From contig NZ_SEMB01000029.1 in assembly GCF_004153225.1 (NCBI RefSeq), forward strand, positions 1 to 43,904: a stretch of DNA of 43,904 bases, in the 5' to 3' direction. This document shows positions 9,203 through 18,258 of this stretch, piece by piece. The notes under the pieces are model-generated. The model was not told where the DNA came from. It did not search any database and worked only from the letters and a program-made list of their open reading frames with translations. The first letter of the stretch is position 1; each line of letters begins with the position of its first letter. The DNA is from Sporolactobacillus sp. THM7-7. Lineage in GTDB: Bacteria > Bacillota > Bacilli > Bacillales > Sporolactobacillaceae. The position numbers and the translations under genes were made by a program.

Positions 9203-10495
9203 ATGGCAGTAAAAGGACTGTACGAGCGGGCATGTGACGTGATGCCGCCGGTAGCGACGAAGAGAGCAACCCAATTAAGTATCGTCAAAGGCAAAGGGGC
9301 TTATTTATGGGATGCCGATGGCAAGAAGTATCTGGACTTCGCCAGTGGGATCGGCGTGACGAATATGGGGCACAACCATCCATATGTACTGGAAAAAGCA
9401 AGGGAACAAATGGAAAAATTGGTTCACGCCGGCCATAATGTTGTTTTTTACCCTTCATATGTGGAACTGGCGGAAAAGATTAGCGAATCCCTGGACAATG
9501 AATACAAAGTGTATTTTTCAAACAGCGGTGCGGAGGCTGTCGAAGGAGCGATTAAATTAGCGAAATGGGCGACGAAGCGGCCGGGTATTATTTCCTTTAA
9601 ACGCAGTTTCCATGGCCGGACGATGGGAGCGGCAACCGTAACGGCATCCAGCTCGTTATACAGAAGAGAGTATGAGGGACTGCTTCCCAGCGTCTATTAT
9701 GCCGAGTATCCGTATACATTTCGGAGCAGGCTGTCGGAAGAAGAGGAAACGGAAAGATGCATCCAGTCCATTAAAGACATATTCCACTACTTGATTGCCC
9801 CTGAAAAAGTGGCCGCGATCATTATGGAACCGGTACAGGGCGAAGGCGGTTATATCGTTCCGCCAAAAATATTCCTGGAGAAAGTGCGCCGGATTTGTTC
9901 GGAACATGGCATCTTGCTCATTTTTGACGAGGTACAATCGGGATTTGGAAGAACCGGTCAGTTATTTGCTTGGCAAAATTTTGACGTCAAACCGGACATC
10001 ATGTGCACAGCCAAGGGGATTGCCAACGGTTTCCCTCTGAGCGCGGTCATCGGGAAAAAGGAAGTCATGGATCTGTGGACTGCCGGAGCCCATGGCGGCA
10101 CGTTCGGCGGGAATCCTATCTCGTGTGCGGCCGGATTGGCGGTTCTTGAATTGTTACAAAACGGGGTTATCGACAACGCACAAAAAATGGGCCATTATTT
10201 CAAGAAACAATTAGCGAAATTGGCCGCTTCTTATCCGGTCATTAAAGATGTTCGCGGTCTTGGGCTCATGATTGGCATGGAATGCATGACTGAAGACGGG
10301 AAACCGGACAGCCAGATAATTGCAAAGCTGAGAGAGACCGCACTGAAAAAAGGACTGCTTCTATTAAGCTGTGGCGTGGATAAAAATGTCATTCGCTTCA
10401 TTCCACCGTTGGTTGTTACGAAAGAGGAAATTGATTTCGCCATATCCGTTCTGGAAGAATCGTTTGAGGAGATTACGGCAAAACCCGTGCACTAA
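9203..10495 (+). CDS. gabT: Class-III aminotransferase, 4-aminobutyrate type
   Basis: PLP-dependent omega-aminotransferase, 430 residues, of the GABA aminotransferase type. It would move the terminal amino group of GABA or a similar omega-amino acid to 2-oxoglutarate, giving a semialdehyde for the dehydrogenase encoded just upstream. Visible landmarks are SNSGAEAVEGAIKLAKWAT for cofactor phosphate binding, FDEVQSGFGRTG with the PLP-ring Asp, the Schiff-base lysine Lys271 in TAKGIANGFPLS, and GTFGGNPISCAAGLAV. It is the last gene of the liv-rocB operon, followed by a strong terminator. A second GABA-type aminotransferase lies at 32091-33413 under a different regulator. Confidence 0.85.
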   Translation: MAVKGLYERACDVMPPVATKRATQLSIVKGKGAYLWDADGKKYLDFASGIGVTNMGHNHPYVLEKAREQMEKLVHAGHNVVFYPSYVELAEKISESLDNEYKVYFSNSGAEAVEGAIKLAKWATKRPGIISFKRSFHGRTMGAATVTASSSLYRREYEGLLPSVYYAEYPYTFRSRLSEEEETERCIQSIKDIFHYLIAPEKVAAIIMEPVQGEGGYIVPPKIFLEKVRRICSEHGILLIFDEVQSGFGRTGQLFAWQNFDVKPDIMCTAKGIANGFPLSAVIGKKEVMDLWTAGAHGGTFGGNPISCAAGLAVLELLQNGVIDNAQKMGHYFKKQLAKLAASYPVIKDVRGLGLMIGMECMTEDGKPDSQIIAKLRETALKKGLLLLSCGVDKNVIRFIPPLVVTKEEIDFAISVLEESFEEITAKPVH

Positions 10496-10529
10496 AATAA
10501 AAGGTTTAGAAAAATAAAGACTATTTTCG

Positions 10530-10558
10530 GCTGCCTGCATTTTTTAGGCAGCTTTTTT
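10530..10558 (+). terminator. Rho-independent terminator of the liv-rocB-gabT operon
   Basis: GCTGCCT (10530-10536) pairs perfectly with AGGCAGC (10546-10552), and six T follow at once. This is a textbook intrinsic terminator. Confidence 0.9.
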
Positions 10559-10572
10559 GGTTTATGGATAAT

Positions 10573-10604
10573 GGCTGTGTTTGAATCAAATGTTGTTTTT
10601 TGGA
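10573..10604 (+). repeat. Orphan repeat arm (copy of the left end of the element at 34908)
   Basis: About 30 bp starting GGCTGTGTTTGAATC match the left arm at 34909-34940 with two substitutions. The rest of that element, including its right arm, is absent here, so this may be a decayed or solo end. Confidence 0.5.
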
Positions 10605-10663
10605 TACAGCAAGGAATGTTCCTTTTGTGTATTCGGCGATCACTGGGTGAGCCTGTGACTTTT

Positions 10664-10697
10664 ATGCAAAAATGCATTAGATTATGCAAAAATGAAT
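10664..10697. promoter_or_regulatory. Paired enhancer elements for the sigma-54 activator
   Basis: Element 1 is ATGCA-AAAA-TGCAT (10664-10677, perfect dyad). Element 2 is ATGCA-AAAA-TGAAT (10684-10697, one mismatch). Their centres are exactly 20 bp apart, about two helical turns, on one DNA face. They lie about 90 bp upstream of the -12 element, the usual range for sigma-54 enhancers. The same motif recurs before patA at 16557-16588. Confidence 0.6.
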
Positions 10698-10771
10698 AAC
10701 ACCATAACGAAAACATTCCGAAATATCTTTCTCTTATTCGTTTTTTAAACTTTTTCTTTTTAATGATAATT

Positions 10772-10786
10772 TGGTACAAAAATTGC
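10772..10786 (+). promoter_or_regulatory. Sigma-54 (-24/-12) promoter for the APC permease
   Basis: TGGTAC-N5-TTGC at 10772-10786 matches the consensus TGGCAC-N5-TTGC with one change; the GG and GC pairs are correctly spaced. It lies about 65 bp before the permease start. Confidence 0.72.
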
Positions 10787-10849
10787 TTAACGTTTTCTAG
10801 ATACCTTAGTCATGCGCTGGGGTAATTCAGAATGAGAGAAGGATGATAA

Positions 10850-12220
10850 ATGAAACAGCCTGTCACTTTAAAACGTTCGCTTGGATTATGGTCTATTGTT
10901 CTGCTTGGTCTTGGTTACATGACGCCAATGGTCGTGTTTGACACATTTGGCATTGTAGCGGGGGAGACAAATGATGTTGTTCCGTTTGCCTATATCGTTG
11001 CCTTGATCGCCATGCTTTTCACGGCATTCAGCTATGGCAAGATGGTACGTGTCATGCCGAGTGCGGGGACGGCCTACGTCTATACATCAAAAACGATAAA
11101 TCCGCATATCGGTTTTATGGTTGGCTGGGTCTCGATGCTTGATTATCTGCTGCTTCCTATGGTTAATGCACTAATCTTTCGTATTTATATGGAATCGTTT
11201 TTCCCGGAGATACCAGTTTGGCTTTGGGTTGTTGGTTATGTTATTTTGTTGACGGGATTAAATATTTGGAGTATCCATGCTGCCGCGCGATTTAACAGCC
11301 TTTTGGTTATCCTGCAAATCACGATGGTTGTTATATTTTCAATTATCGCAATGTTTAAACTCCAAAATGGATCGGGCAATGGAGAAGTCTTTAGTCTCCA
11401 ACCATTCGTGAATTCCGGTGTCGATTTTGCGACATTGATCATGGGGGCCACTGTCGTCTGTTTCTCATTCCTTGGTTTCGATGCGGTAACGACTTTTTCT
11501 GAAGAAACCCCTCATCCCCTCAAAACAATTCCCAGGGCGATTATTTTAACAACCTTAATTGGCGGAGCTATTTTTATTGTCGCCTCATACTTCGCCCAAT
11601 CGCTATATCCGAATATTTCCGCATTTAAAAACACGGATGACACGCTGCCTGAAATTGCTAAATATACAGCAGGAGTGATTTTCCAGGTCTTCTTCTTTGC
11701 CGCCGCTTTTGCTGGTGTCCTTTCGTCTGGTCTAGCTTCTCATGGAAGTGTGTCGCGTTTAATGTATGTGATGGGGCGGGACGGTGTTCTTCCTCGGAGA
11801 GTTTTCGGCTATGTTCATCCGCGCTTTCGTACACCGGTTTTCAATGTTATTGTTGTGGGCATTGTGACCTTAATTTCTATGGAATTCAGCCTGGAATTAA
11901 TTTCTTCTTTCATTAATTTTGGCGCATTGACCGCCTTCTCATTCGTCAATTTATCCGTGATCGCCCATTACATTTTTCATGAAAAGAGATTCCGGCATAC
12001 AAAGGATGTATTGAATTATCTACTATTTCCGCTCGCCGGATTTGCGTTTATCGTTCTGCTCTGGTCATCGCTTGCGAAGGATTCGCTGATTTTTGGATTG
12101 ATCTGGTCGGGAATGGGTTTCGTGTATTTGGCTTTTCAAACACGACTCTTCAAAATGAAACCGAAGCAATTGGACTTCGCGTCAACGGCCGAAGACGCAG
12201 TGGATGTAAAAGCGCATTAA
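10850..12220 (+). CDS. APC-family amino acid/polyamine permease
   Basis: A 456-residue, roughly 12-helix transporter of the APC superfamily, close in style to PuuP-type putrescine importers. The N-terminal LGYMTPMVVFDTFGIVAGET and central GFDAVTTFSEETPHPLKTIPRA are family landmarks, the latter matching the helix-6/loop region that helps form the substrate site. GAGAAGGATGATAA precedes the ATG. Its own sigma-54 promoter and enhancers, and the adjacent activator and agu/pat genes, suggest that it imports agmatine or putrescine by proton symport. The 33521 permease is clearly a paralogue. No obvious terminator follows the gene. Confidence 0.85.
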   Translation: MKQPVTLKRSLGLWSIVLLGLGYMTPMVVFDTFGIVAGETNDVVPFAYIVALIAMLFTAFSYGKMVRVMPSAGTAYVYTSKTINPHIGFMVGWVSMLDYLLLPMVNALIFRIYMESFFPEIPVWLWVVGYVILLTGLNIWSIHAAARFNSLLVILQITMVVIFSIIAMFKLQNGSGNGEVFSLQPFVNSGVDFATLIMGATVVCFSFLGFDAVTTFSEETPHPLKTIPRAIILTTLIGGAIFIVASYFAQSLYPNISAFKNTDDTLPEIAKYTAGVIFQVFFFAAAFAGVLSSGLASHGSVSRLMYVMGRDGVLPRRVFGYVHPRFRTPVFNVIVVGIVTLISMEFSLELISSFINFGALTAFSFVNLSVIAHYIFHEKRFRHTKDVLNYLLFPLAGFAFIVLLWSSLAKDSLIFGLIWSGMGFVYLAFQTRLFKMKPKQLDFASTAEDAVDVKAH

Positions 12221-12319
12221 TGACGGTTTGAAACAAAAGGATATCGGTCATAAGTTCTGCCCTTGAAGTCATTATTCTTAACTTGATGTGCTAAAATTGT
12301 TTCGAAGGGGGAATGGCTT

Positions 12320-14404
12320 ATGCTTCCGATTCCAAAGGATAGAATCCGACCCATTGTGACTGTTTCACTGAATCAAATTCGGAAACATTCGAAAGACATT
12401 CTGAGTCATTCAATCCATGATTACTTGTTTATCAAAGAAAATAACCATCTGATTGGCTATATTAACGTCAAAGATATTTTGTCGGAAAATGAGCAGGCCC
12501 TGGCACTGAACCAATTGAAAAAAAATACGCATCCTCTGGAAACCATTTATTTTCTTGGACAGGACTTTTCTCTCCCGGATCTTTTTCGGGTGATCGGCGA
12601 ATCGGTAACGCTTGTCAAGAATAGGCATAACGACATTGTTGGTTATATTAAACGAGAAGACTTGCTGGTTGCCCTGTTCCAAGATGAAAATCAGAATACA
12701 GATTTGCTTAAAACGATATTAACGTCAATACCGATGGGGATTTTTGTTGTCGACCGGCAAAGGCGTATCGTGAATTTCAATGAAGCGGCACTGCGTATGA
12801 CAAAGCGTGCTTCGTCTGAAGTGTTGCATCAATCGGCCGGGCGTATTTTTAGCCAGGCAGACATCGACCATGTTTTTGCAACCGGAGAGACGATGCTGAA
12901 CCAAATTCTTGTGACAGGTCAAATGGGGATTCTTGCGGACTACAGTCCCATCCTTGATTCGGATCACAGAGTCAATGGTGTGGTGATCGTGGTACAGGAT
13001 TTACCAATGGTTGAAAAAATGGCTATGGAAATTGAATCGGTGAAGAACTTAAATGCCGATTTGAATGCCGTTTTATCAAGCATTTACGACGAAATTCTCG
13101 TACTGAATCCATTCGGTGAATTGATTCGCTGCAGTAAAACGATGAGCTCTGTATATGGTGATGTGAATTTCAACGCATTGATCGGAAAGAATCTCCTTAC
13201 GCTTGAGGCAGAGGACCGGTTTTATCCGTCTGTCATTCAGCACGTCATGCACACGAAGAAAAAATATTCAGTTGTTCAGGAAACAGCTATGGGAAAAAAG
13301 GTTTTGGCGGTGGGAACGCCGGTTTTTGATGAGAACGGCGATATTCAAAGGATGATTATTGCCTTGCGCGATATCACCGAGACGGCCAGACTGAAGTCTC
13401 AACTAAACAAGTATAAGAAAGAATTGGACGGATTGAAAAAGAAAGATCATTTTTTAAAACAAATGGTTTTTCGAAGCGCGAAAATGGAAGAGTTGATGAT
13501 CCGTGTCAAAAAAGTTGCTGAATTTTCTTCGACGGTGCTGATCAGCGGAGAATCGGGCGTAGGGAAGGAAGTGATTGCCCAAGCGATTCATCAAATGGGC
13601 AGCCGTGCGGAAAGGCCTTTCCTGAAATTAAATTGCGGGGCGATCCCGGATGATCTGTTGGAGAGTGAATTGTTTGGTTATGTAAAGGGCGCTTTTACCG
13701 GCGCGAATACGAGCGGAAAAAAAGGCTATTTTGAACAGGCGAACGGCGGGGTGCTCTTTCTTGATGAAATTGGAGAACTTCCGTTAAAACTTCAAGTGAA
13801 GCTTTTGAGAGTGCTTCAGGACAATGAAGTCACGCCGCTCGGAAGCACCCGATCTATTCCCGTTGACGTGCAAATTATCGCGGCAACGAATCGCAACTTG
13901 AAAAAGATGATTAAAGAAGGAGATTTCCGCGAGGATTTGTATTATCGATTAAATGTCATTCCGATTCACGTTCCGGCTTTGCGGGAAAGGCCGGAGGATA
14001 TCGCTGTACTCGCGATTCATTTCCTGAAGCAATTTAATAAAAAATATAAAAAAAATTATGTTTTTATGCCGGATGCGTTAAATGTTCTTGAACTGTACGG
14101 TTGGCCAGGTAATGTCAGAGAACTGCAAAATGTCGTGGAACGTATGATTGTCGTTTCCGAAGGTGAAACCATTCATGCGGATCTCGTCAGCAAACTAGTG
14201 AAATTTGATCAGCGAATGACTGAGTCGGGAACTTTTATTCATCGGATTATTCCGATCAAACAGGCCAAAGAAAGACTGGAAGAAGAATTGATTATGATGG
14301 CGATGAAAAGGTTCAAAACGACTACCCGTGCGGCGAAAGTGCTGGGAATCAGTCAATCTTCTGTCAGCCGAAAATATCAGAAAATAACGAAAAGAAAGTT
14401 TTAA
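12320..14404 (+). CDS. Sigma-54 enhancer-binding activator with CBS and PAS sensor domains
   Basis: A 694-residue bacterial enhancer-binding protein. Residues 1-115 look like a CBS pair (two copies of a pattern such as DYLFIKENNHLIGYINVKDI). PAS domains follow at about 125-230 and 250-360. The AAA+ domain starts near 380 with Walker A GESGVGKE (about 411), the sigma-54 contact loop GAFTGA (about 458) and Walker B VLFLDEIGELP. A Fis-type helix-turn-helix (AAKVLGISQSSVSRKYQ) is at the C-terminus. An intact GAFTGA means it should open sigma-54 promoters. The layout is RocR-like, but with CBS domains ahead of the PAS domains. It probably acts at the ATGCA-N4-TGCAT sites before the permease and patA. 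GAAGGGGG precedes the ATG; an extended -10 (TG-C-TAAAAT, 12289-12297) lies close to it, but would leave a very short leader. Confidence 0.93.
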   Translation: MLPIPKDRIRPIVTVSLNQIRKHSKDILSHSIHDYLFIKENNHLIGYINVKDILSENEQALALNQLKKNTHPLETIYFLGQDFSLPDLFRVIGESVTLVKNRHNDIVGYIKREDLLVALFQDENQNTDLLKTILTSIPMGIFVVDRQRRIVNFNEAALRMTKRASSEVLHQSAGRIFSQADIDHVFATGETMLNQILVTGQMGILADYSPILDSDHRVNGVVIVVQDLPMVEKMAMEIESVKNLNADLNAVLSSIYDEILVLNPFGELIRCSKTMSSVYGDVNFNALIGKNLLTLEAEDRFYPSVIQHVMHTKKKYSVVQETAMGKKVLAVGTPVFDENGDIQRMIIALRDITETARLKSQLNKYKKELDGLKKKDHFLKQMVFRSAKMEELMIRVKKVAEFSSTVLISGESGVGKEVIAQAIHQMGSRAERPFLKLNCGAIPDDLLESELFGYVKGAFTGANTSGKKGYFEQANGGVLFLDEIGELPLKLQVKLLRVLQDNEVTPLGSTRSIPVDVQIIAATNRNLKKMIKEGDFREDLYYRLNVIPIHVPALRERPEDIAVLAIHFLKQFNKKYKKNYVFMPDALNVLELYGWPGNVRELQNVVERMIVVSEGETIHADLVSKLVKFDQRMTESGTFIHRIIPIKQAKERLEEELIMMAMKRFKTTTRAAKVLGISQSSVSRKYQKITKRKF

Positions 14405-14414
14405 CAGTTGGTAG

Positions 14415-14447
14415 TTTCAGTGCTTGGACTGAATCTTTTCTGAAAAA
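14415..14447 (+). terminator. Weak hairpin after the sigma-54 activator
   Basis: TTCAGT and ACTGAA form a 6-bp stem across 14416-14433, followed by TCTTTTCT. The stem is short and low in GC, so it may only attenuate. Overlapping it, TGGTAG-N5-GTGC (14409-14423) keeps the GG and GC pairs of a sigma-54 promoter but little else; no enhancer copy is seen upstream. Confidence 0.3.
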
Positions 14448-14546
14448 GAATACAACACTATTTTTCAAAAACGGATATTGGAACAGATGCAGGATCCATT
14501 TATCCCAGAAATAGAGAGCGATTGTAAATAGGGGAAGGAGATCATC

Positions 14547-15641
14547 ATGGTAAGACGGCTTGAAACGACGCCAAAAAGGGATGGCTATCGCATGCCGGCG
14601 GAATTTTCGCCCCATAAAAAAACGTGGCTGATATGGCCGGAGCGTTCGGATACGTGGCGATTGGGGGCAAAACCGGCTCAGGCGGCCTTTGCGAAGGTTG
14701 CTTGCGCGATTGCCGAGTTTGAACCCGTCACAATGTGTGTCGGAGCGAAGTATTTTGAGTCTGTTCGAGAGGCTTTGCCAGCCCATATTCAAGTGGTGGA
14801 ATTGTCGACGAATGACGCCTGGATGCGCGATATCGGCCCGACCTTTGTTGTTAACGATAAAGGGGGCGTACGCGGAATCGATTGGGGATTCAATGCCTGG
14901 GGCGGCCTTCATGGCGGGCTGTATTTTCCGTGGGATCTCGATATGCAGGTTAAGGCGAAGATTTTAGAGCTGGAGCAGTGCGATCGGTACGGTGCCCGCG
15001 ATTTTATATTGGAAGGCGGAGCGATCACAGTTGATGGCGAGGGGACCGTTTTGACGACGAAACAATGTCTGCTTCATCCGAACCGCAATGCTCAATTATC
15101 AGAAAAACAGATCGAGAACAAATTGAAGGACTATTTAAGCGTCGAGAAGGTAATCTGGCTGGAGCGCGGAATGGCGGATGATGAAACGGACGGACACATT
15201 GACGAACTGGCTTTCTTTGTTCGTCCCGGCGAGGTGGCATTAAGTTGGACCGATGATCCGCTAAATCCGCACTACGCCATCGTACGGGAGGCATTCGAAA
15301 CACTCTCTCAAGCAACAGATGCACAGGGGAGAAAGCTGATTGTCCATAAAGTACCGCTGCCCCGGCCAATTCGTATGACTGCGGAAGAAAGTAAAGGGCT
15401 GGATTTGTCCATCACTAGTTTTCCCCGGGAAGGAGGGACCCTCTTCGTTGCCTCTTACGTGAATTGCTATTTGTGTAACGGCGGGGTTATTATCCCTGGG
15501 TTCGACGATCCGCTGGATGAAAGAGCGAAGCACATTTTTCAAAATCTGTATCCAGACCGTCGAGTTGTCCAGGTTCAAACCCGTGAAATTGCTCTCGGTG
15601 GAGGCAATATCCACTGTATCACACAACAACAGCCATTATGA
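14547..15641 (+). CDS. aguA: Agmatine deiminase
   Basis: Hydrolyses agmatine to N-carbamoylputrescine and ammonia; a cytoplasmic member of the guanidino-group-modifying (peptidyl-arginine-deiminase-like) superfamily. At 364 residues it is of family length. The N-terminal YRMPAEFSPHKKTWLIWPER, the central NDAWMRDIGPTFVVND and NAWGG, and GGAITVDGEGTVLTT are strongly diagnostic. The catalytic cysteine is Cys357 in ALGGGNIHCITQQQP, as in known AguA enzymes. AAGGAGATCATC precedes the ATG. Its 3' end touches aguB, so the two steps are coupled. No putrescine carbamoyltransferase lies nearby, so this is the hydrolytic AguA-AguB route and not the ATP-yielding fermentative pathway. Confidence 0.96.
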   Translation: MVRRLETTPKRDGYRMPAEFSPHKKTWLIWPERSDTWRLGAKPAQAAFAKVACAIAEFEPVTMCVGAKYFESVREALPAHIQVVELSTNDAWMRDIGPTFVVNDKGGVRGIDWGFNAWGGLHGGLYFPWDLDMQVKAKILELEQCDRYGARDFILEGGAITVDGEGTVLTTKQCLLHPNRNAQLSEKQIENKLKDYLSVEKVIWLERGMADDETDGHIDELAFFVRPGEVALSWTDDPLNPHYAIVREAFETLSQATDAQGRKLIVHKVPLPRPIRMTAEESKGLDLSITSFPREGGTLFVASYVNCYLCNGGVIIPGFDDPLDERAKHIFQNLYPDRRVVQVQTREIALGGGNIHCITQQQPL

Positions 15642-15661
15642 AAAGAGAAGGAGAGACCGGG

Positions 15662-16540
15662 ATGGAAAATCGAGATGTGACCATCTCACTGATTCAGCAC
15701 GGTTGCTCGGGGGATAAGACGGAAAATGTAGAAAAAGCGATAACGATGATTCGGGAGGCGGCAAAGCGCGGGGCACAGATTGTCTGCACGCAGGAATTGT
15801 TTGCAAATCTCTATTTTCCTCAGACCATTGACGTAAAAAATTATGCCTTGGCTGAACCGATTCCGGGTCCGACTTCAGAGAAAATGCAGCGGCTGGCCAG
15901 ATCATTGGGCATTGTTCTCATTGTGTCTATGTATGAACGCGCGATGGATGGCCTTTATTTCAACACAGCCGTTGTTTTTGATGCCGATGGGACGTACTTA
16001 GGCAAATATCGGAAGCACCATATTCCGGAAGGCCCCCAATACATCGAGAAGTATTATTTCACGGAAGGGGACGGCGGTTATCCGGTTTTTAAGACAAAGT
16101 TTGCGACGATTGGCGTTTTAATCTGCTGGGACGAGTGGTTTCCTGAACCGTCCCGTATTTTATCGTTGAAAGGGGCAGAGATTATTTTTTATCCGTCGGC
16201 CATCGGCTCCGAACCGGATCATCCCGATCTGGACACATCGCAAACATGGATGTCTGCCATTAAGGCGCACGGGATACATAATGGCTTGTTTACAGCGGCT
16301 GTTAACCGTGTCGGAAAAGAAGCATCGACGGAAGGATCGATGACTTTCTATGGGCACAGCTTCATGAGCGATCCATTGGGACGTGTCGTAAAAGAAGCGC
16401 AAACAAGTCATGATGAATGGATTTTGGCAACATTAAACTTAGAAAATATTTGGAAAGTGAGAAACATTTTACAGTTTCATAGAGACAGAAGACCGGATAG
16501 CTACCAAGAGATACTGTCCCGTACGCTTCATGAAATCTAA
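15662..16540 (+). CDS. aguB: N-carbamoylputrescine amidase
   Basis: Carbon-nitrogen hydrolase (nitrilase superfamily) that converts N-carbamoylputrescine to putrescine, CO2 and ammonia. The Glu-Lys-Cys triad is visible: Glu45 in CTQELFANLYF, Lys118 in YRKHHIPEGPQY and Cys155 in VLICWDEWFPE. HHIPEGPQYIEKYYF and the late GHSFMSDPLGRV are typical of AguB. The ATG at 15662 has GAAGGAGA eight bases upstream; the ATG at 15638 overlaps the aguA stop and has no site. The result, 292 residues, is the usual AguB size. It is followed by about 200 bp carrying enhancers and a sigma-54 promoter for patA. Confidence 0.95.
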   Translation: MENRDVTISLIQHGCSGDKTENVEKAITMIREAAKRGAQIVCTQELFANLYFPQTIDVKNYALAEPIPGPTSEKMQRLARSLGIVLIVSMYERAMDGLYFNTAVVFDADGTYLGKYRKHHIPEGPQYIEKYYFTEGDGGYPVFKTKFATIGVLICWDEWFPEPSRILSLKGAEIIFYPSAIGSEPDHPDLDTSQTWMSAIKAHGIHNGLFTAAVNRVGKEASTEGSMTFYGHSFMSDPLGRVVKEAQTSHDEWILATLNLENIWKVRNILQFHRDRRPDSYQEILSRTLHEI

Positions 16541-16556
16541 TCGTACGACGGACTGT

Positions 16557-16588
16557 ATGCAAAAAGGATGATTTATGCATTAATGCAT
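16557..16588. promoter_or_regulatory. Paired enhancer elements before patA
   Basis: Element 1 starts ATGCA-AAAA (16557-16565) but its right half is degenerate (GGATG). Element 2 is the perfect dyad ATGCA-TTAA-TGCAT (16575-16588), flanked by T and A to make TATGCA...TGCATA. Centres are 18 bp apart. The spacing to the -12 element is about 107 bp. The shared motif with 10664-10697 marks the probable binding site of the sigma-54 activator. Confidence 0.58.
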
Positions 16589-16590
16589 AG

Positions 16591-18111
<1,521 letters not shown>

Positions 18112-18258
18112 TGGTTCGCCCATCTGGCAAAGATGCAAAAGTTCTTTTAAAAATAAACTGTTTCTTTTTCAAATTGAGCGCTTGAGTATAGGCGAAGAAT
18201 GGATAAAACCATTGTTTTAGTTTTAGAATTTCAAAAAATGAAAATGGGAGGGGACAAC

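Larger units (their letters stand above)
10496..10849. other. Intergenic region: terminator, repeat arm, enhancers, sigma-54 promoter
   Basis: No gene is visible in these 354 bp. In order they contain the operon terminator (10530-10558), an orphan copy of a repeat arm also found at 34909 (10573-10604), two enhancer-like elements (10664-10677 and 10684-10697), a sigma-54 promoter (10772-10786), and an AGAAGG ribosome site just before the permease. Confidence 0.7.

Noticed and set aside
14409-14423. Sigma-54 promoter for aguA
   Set aside because: Only the GG and GC pairs match; it overlaps a hairpin after the activator gene and has no upstream enhancer copy, so it is kept only as a note.
18130-18150. 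TGGCA...TGCA before the aldehyde dehydrogenase as a sigma-54 promoter
   Set aside because: The GG-to-GC spacing is about two bases too short.
18199-18258. Longer N-terminus for the aldehyde dehydrogenase at 18259
   Set aside because: The GGGAGGGG site points to the ATG at 18259, which gives a family-like N-terminus.
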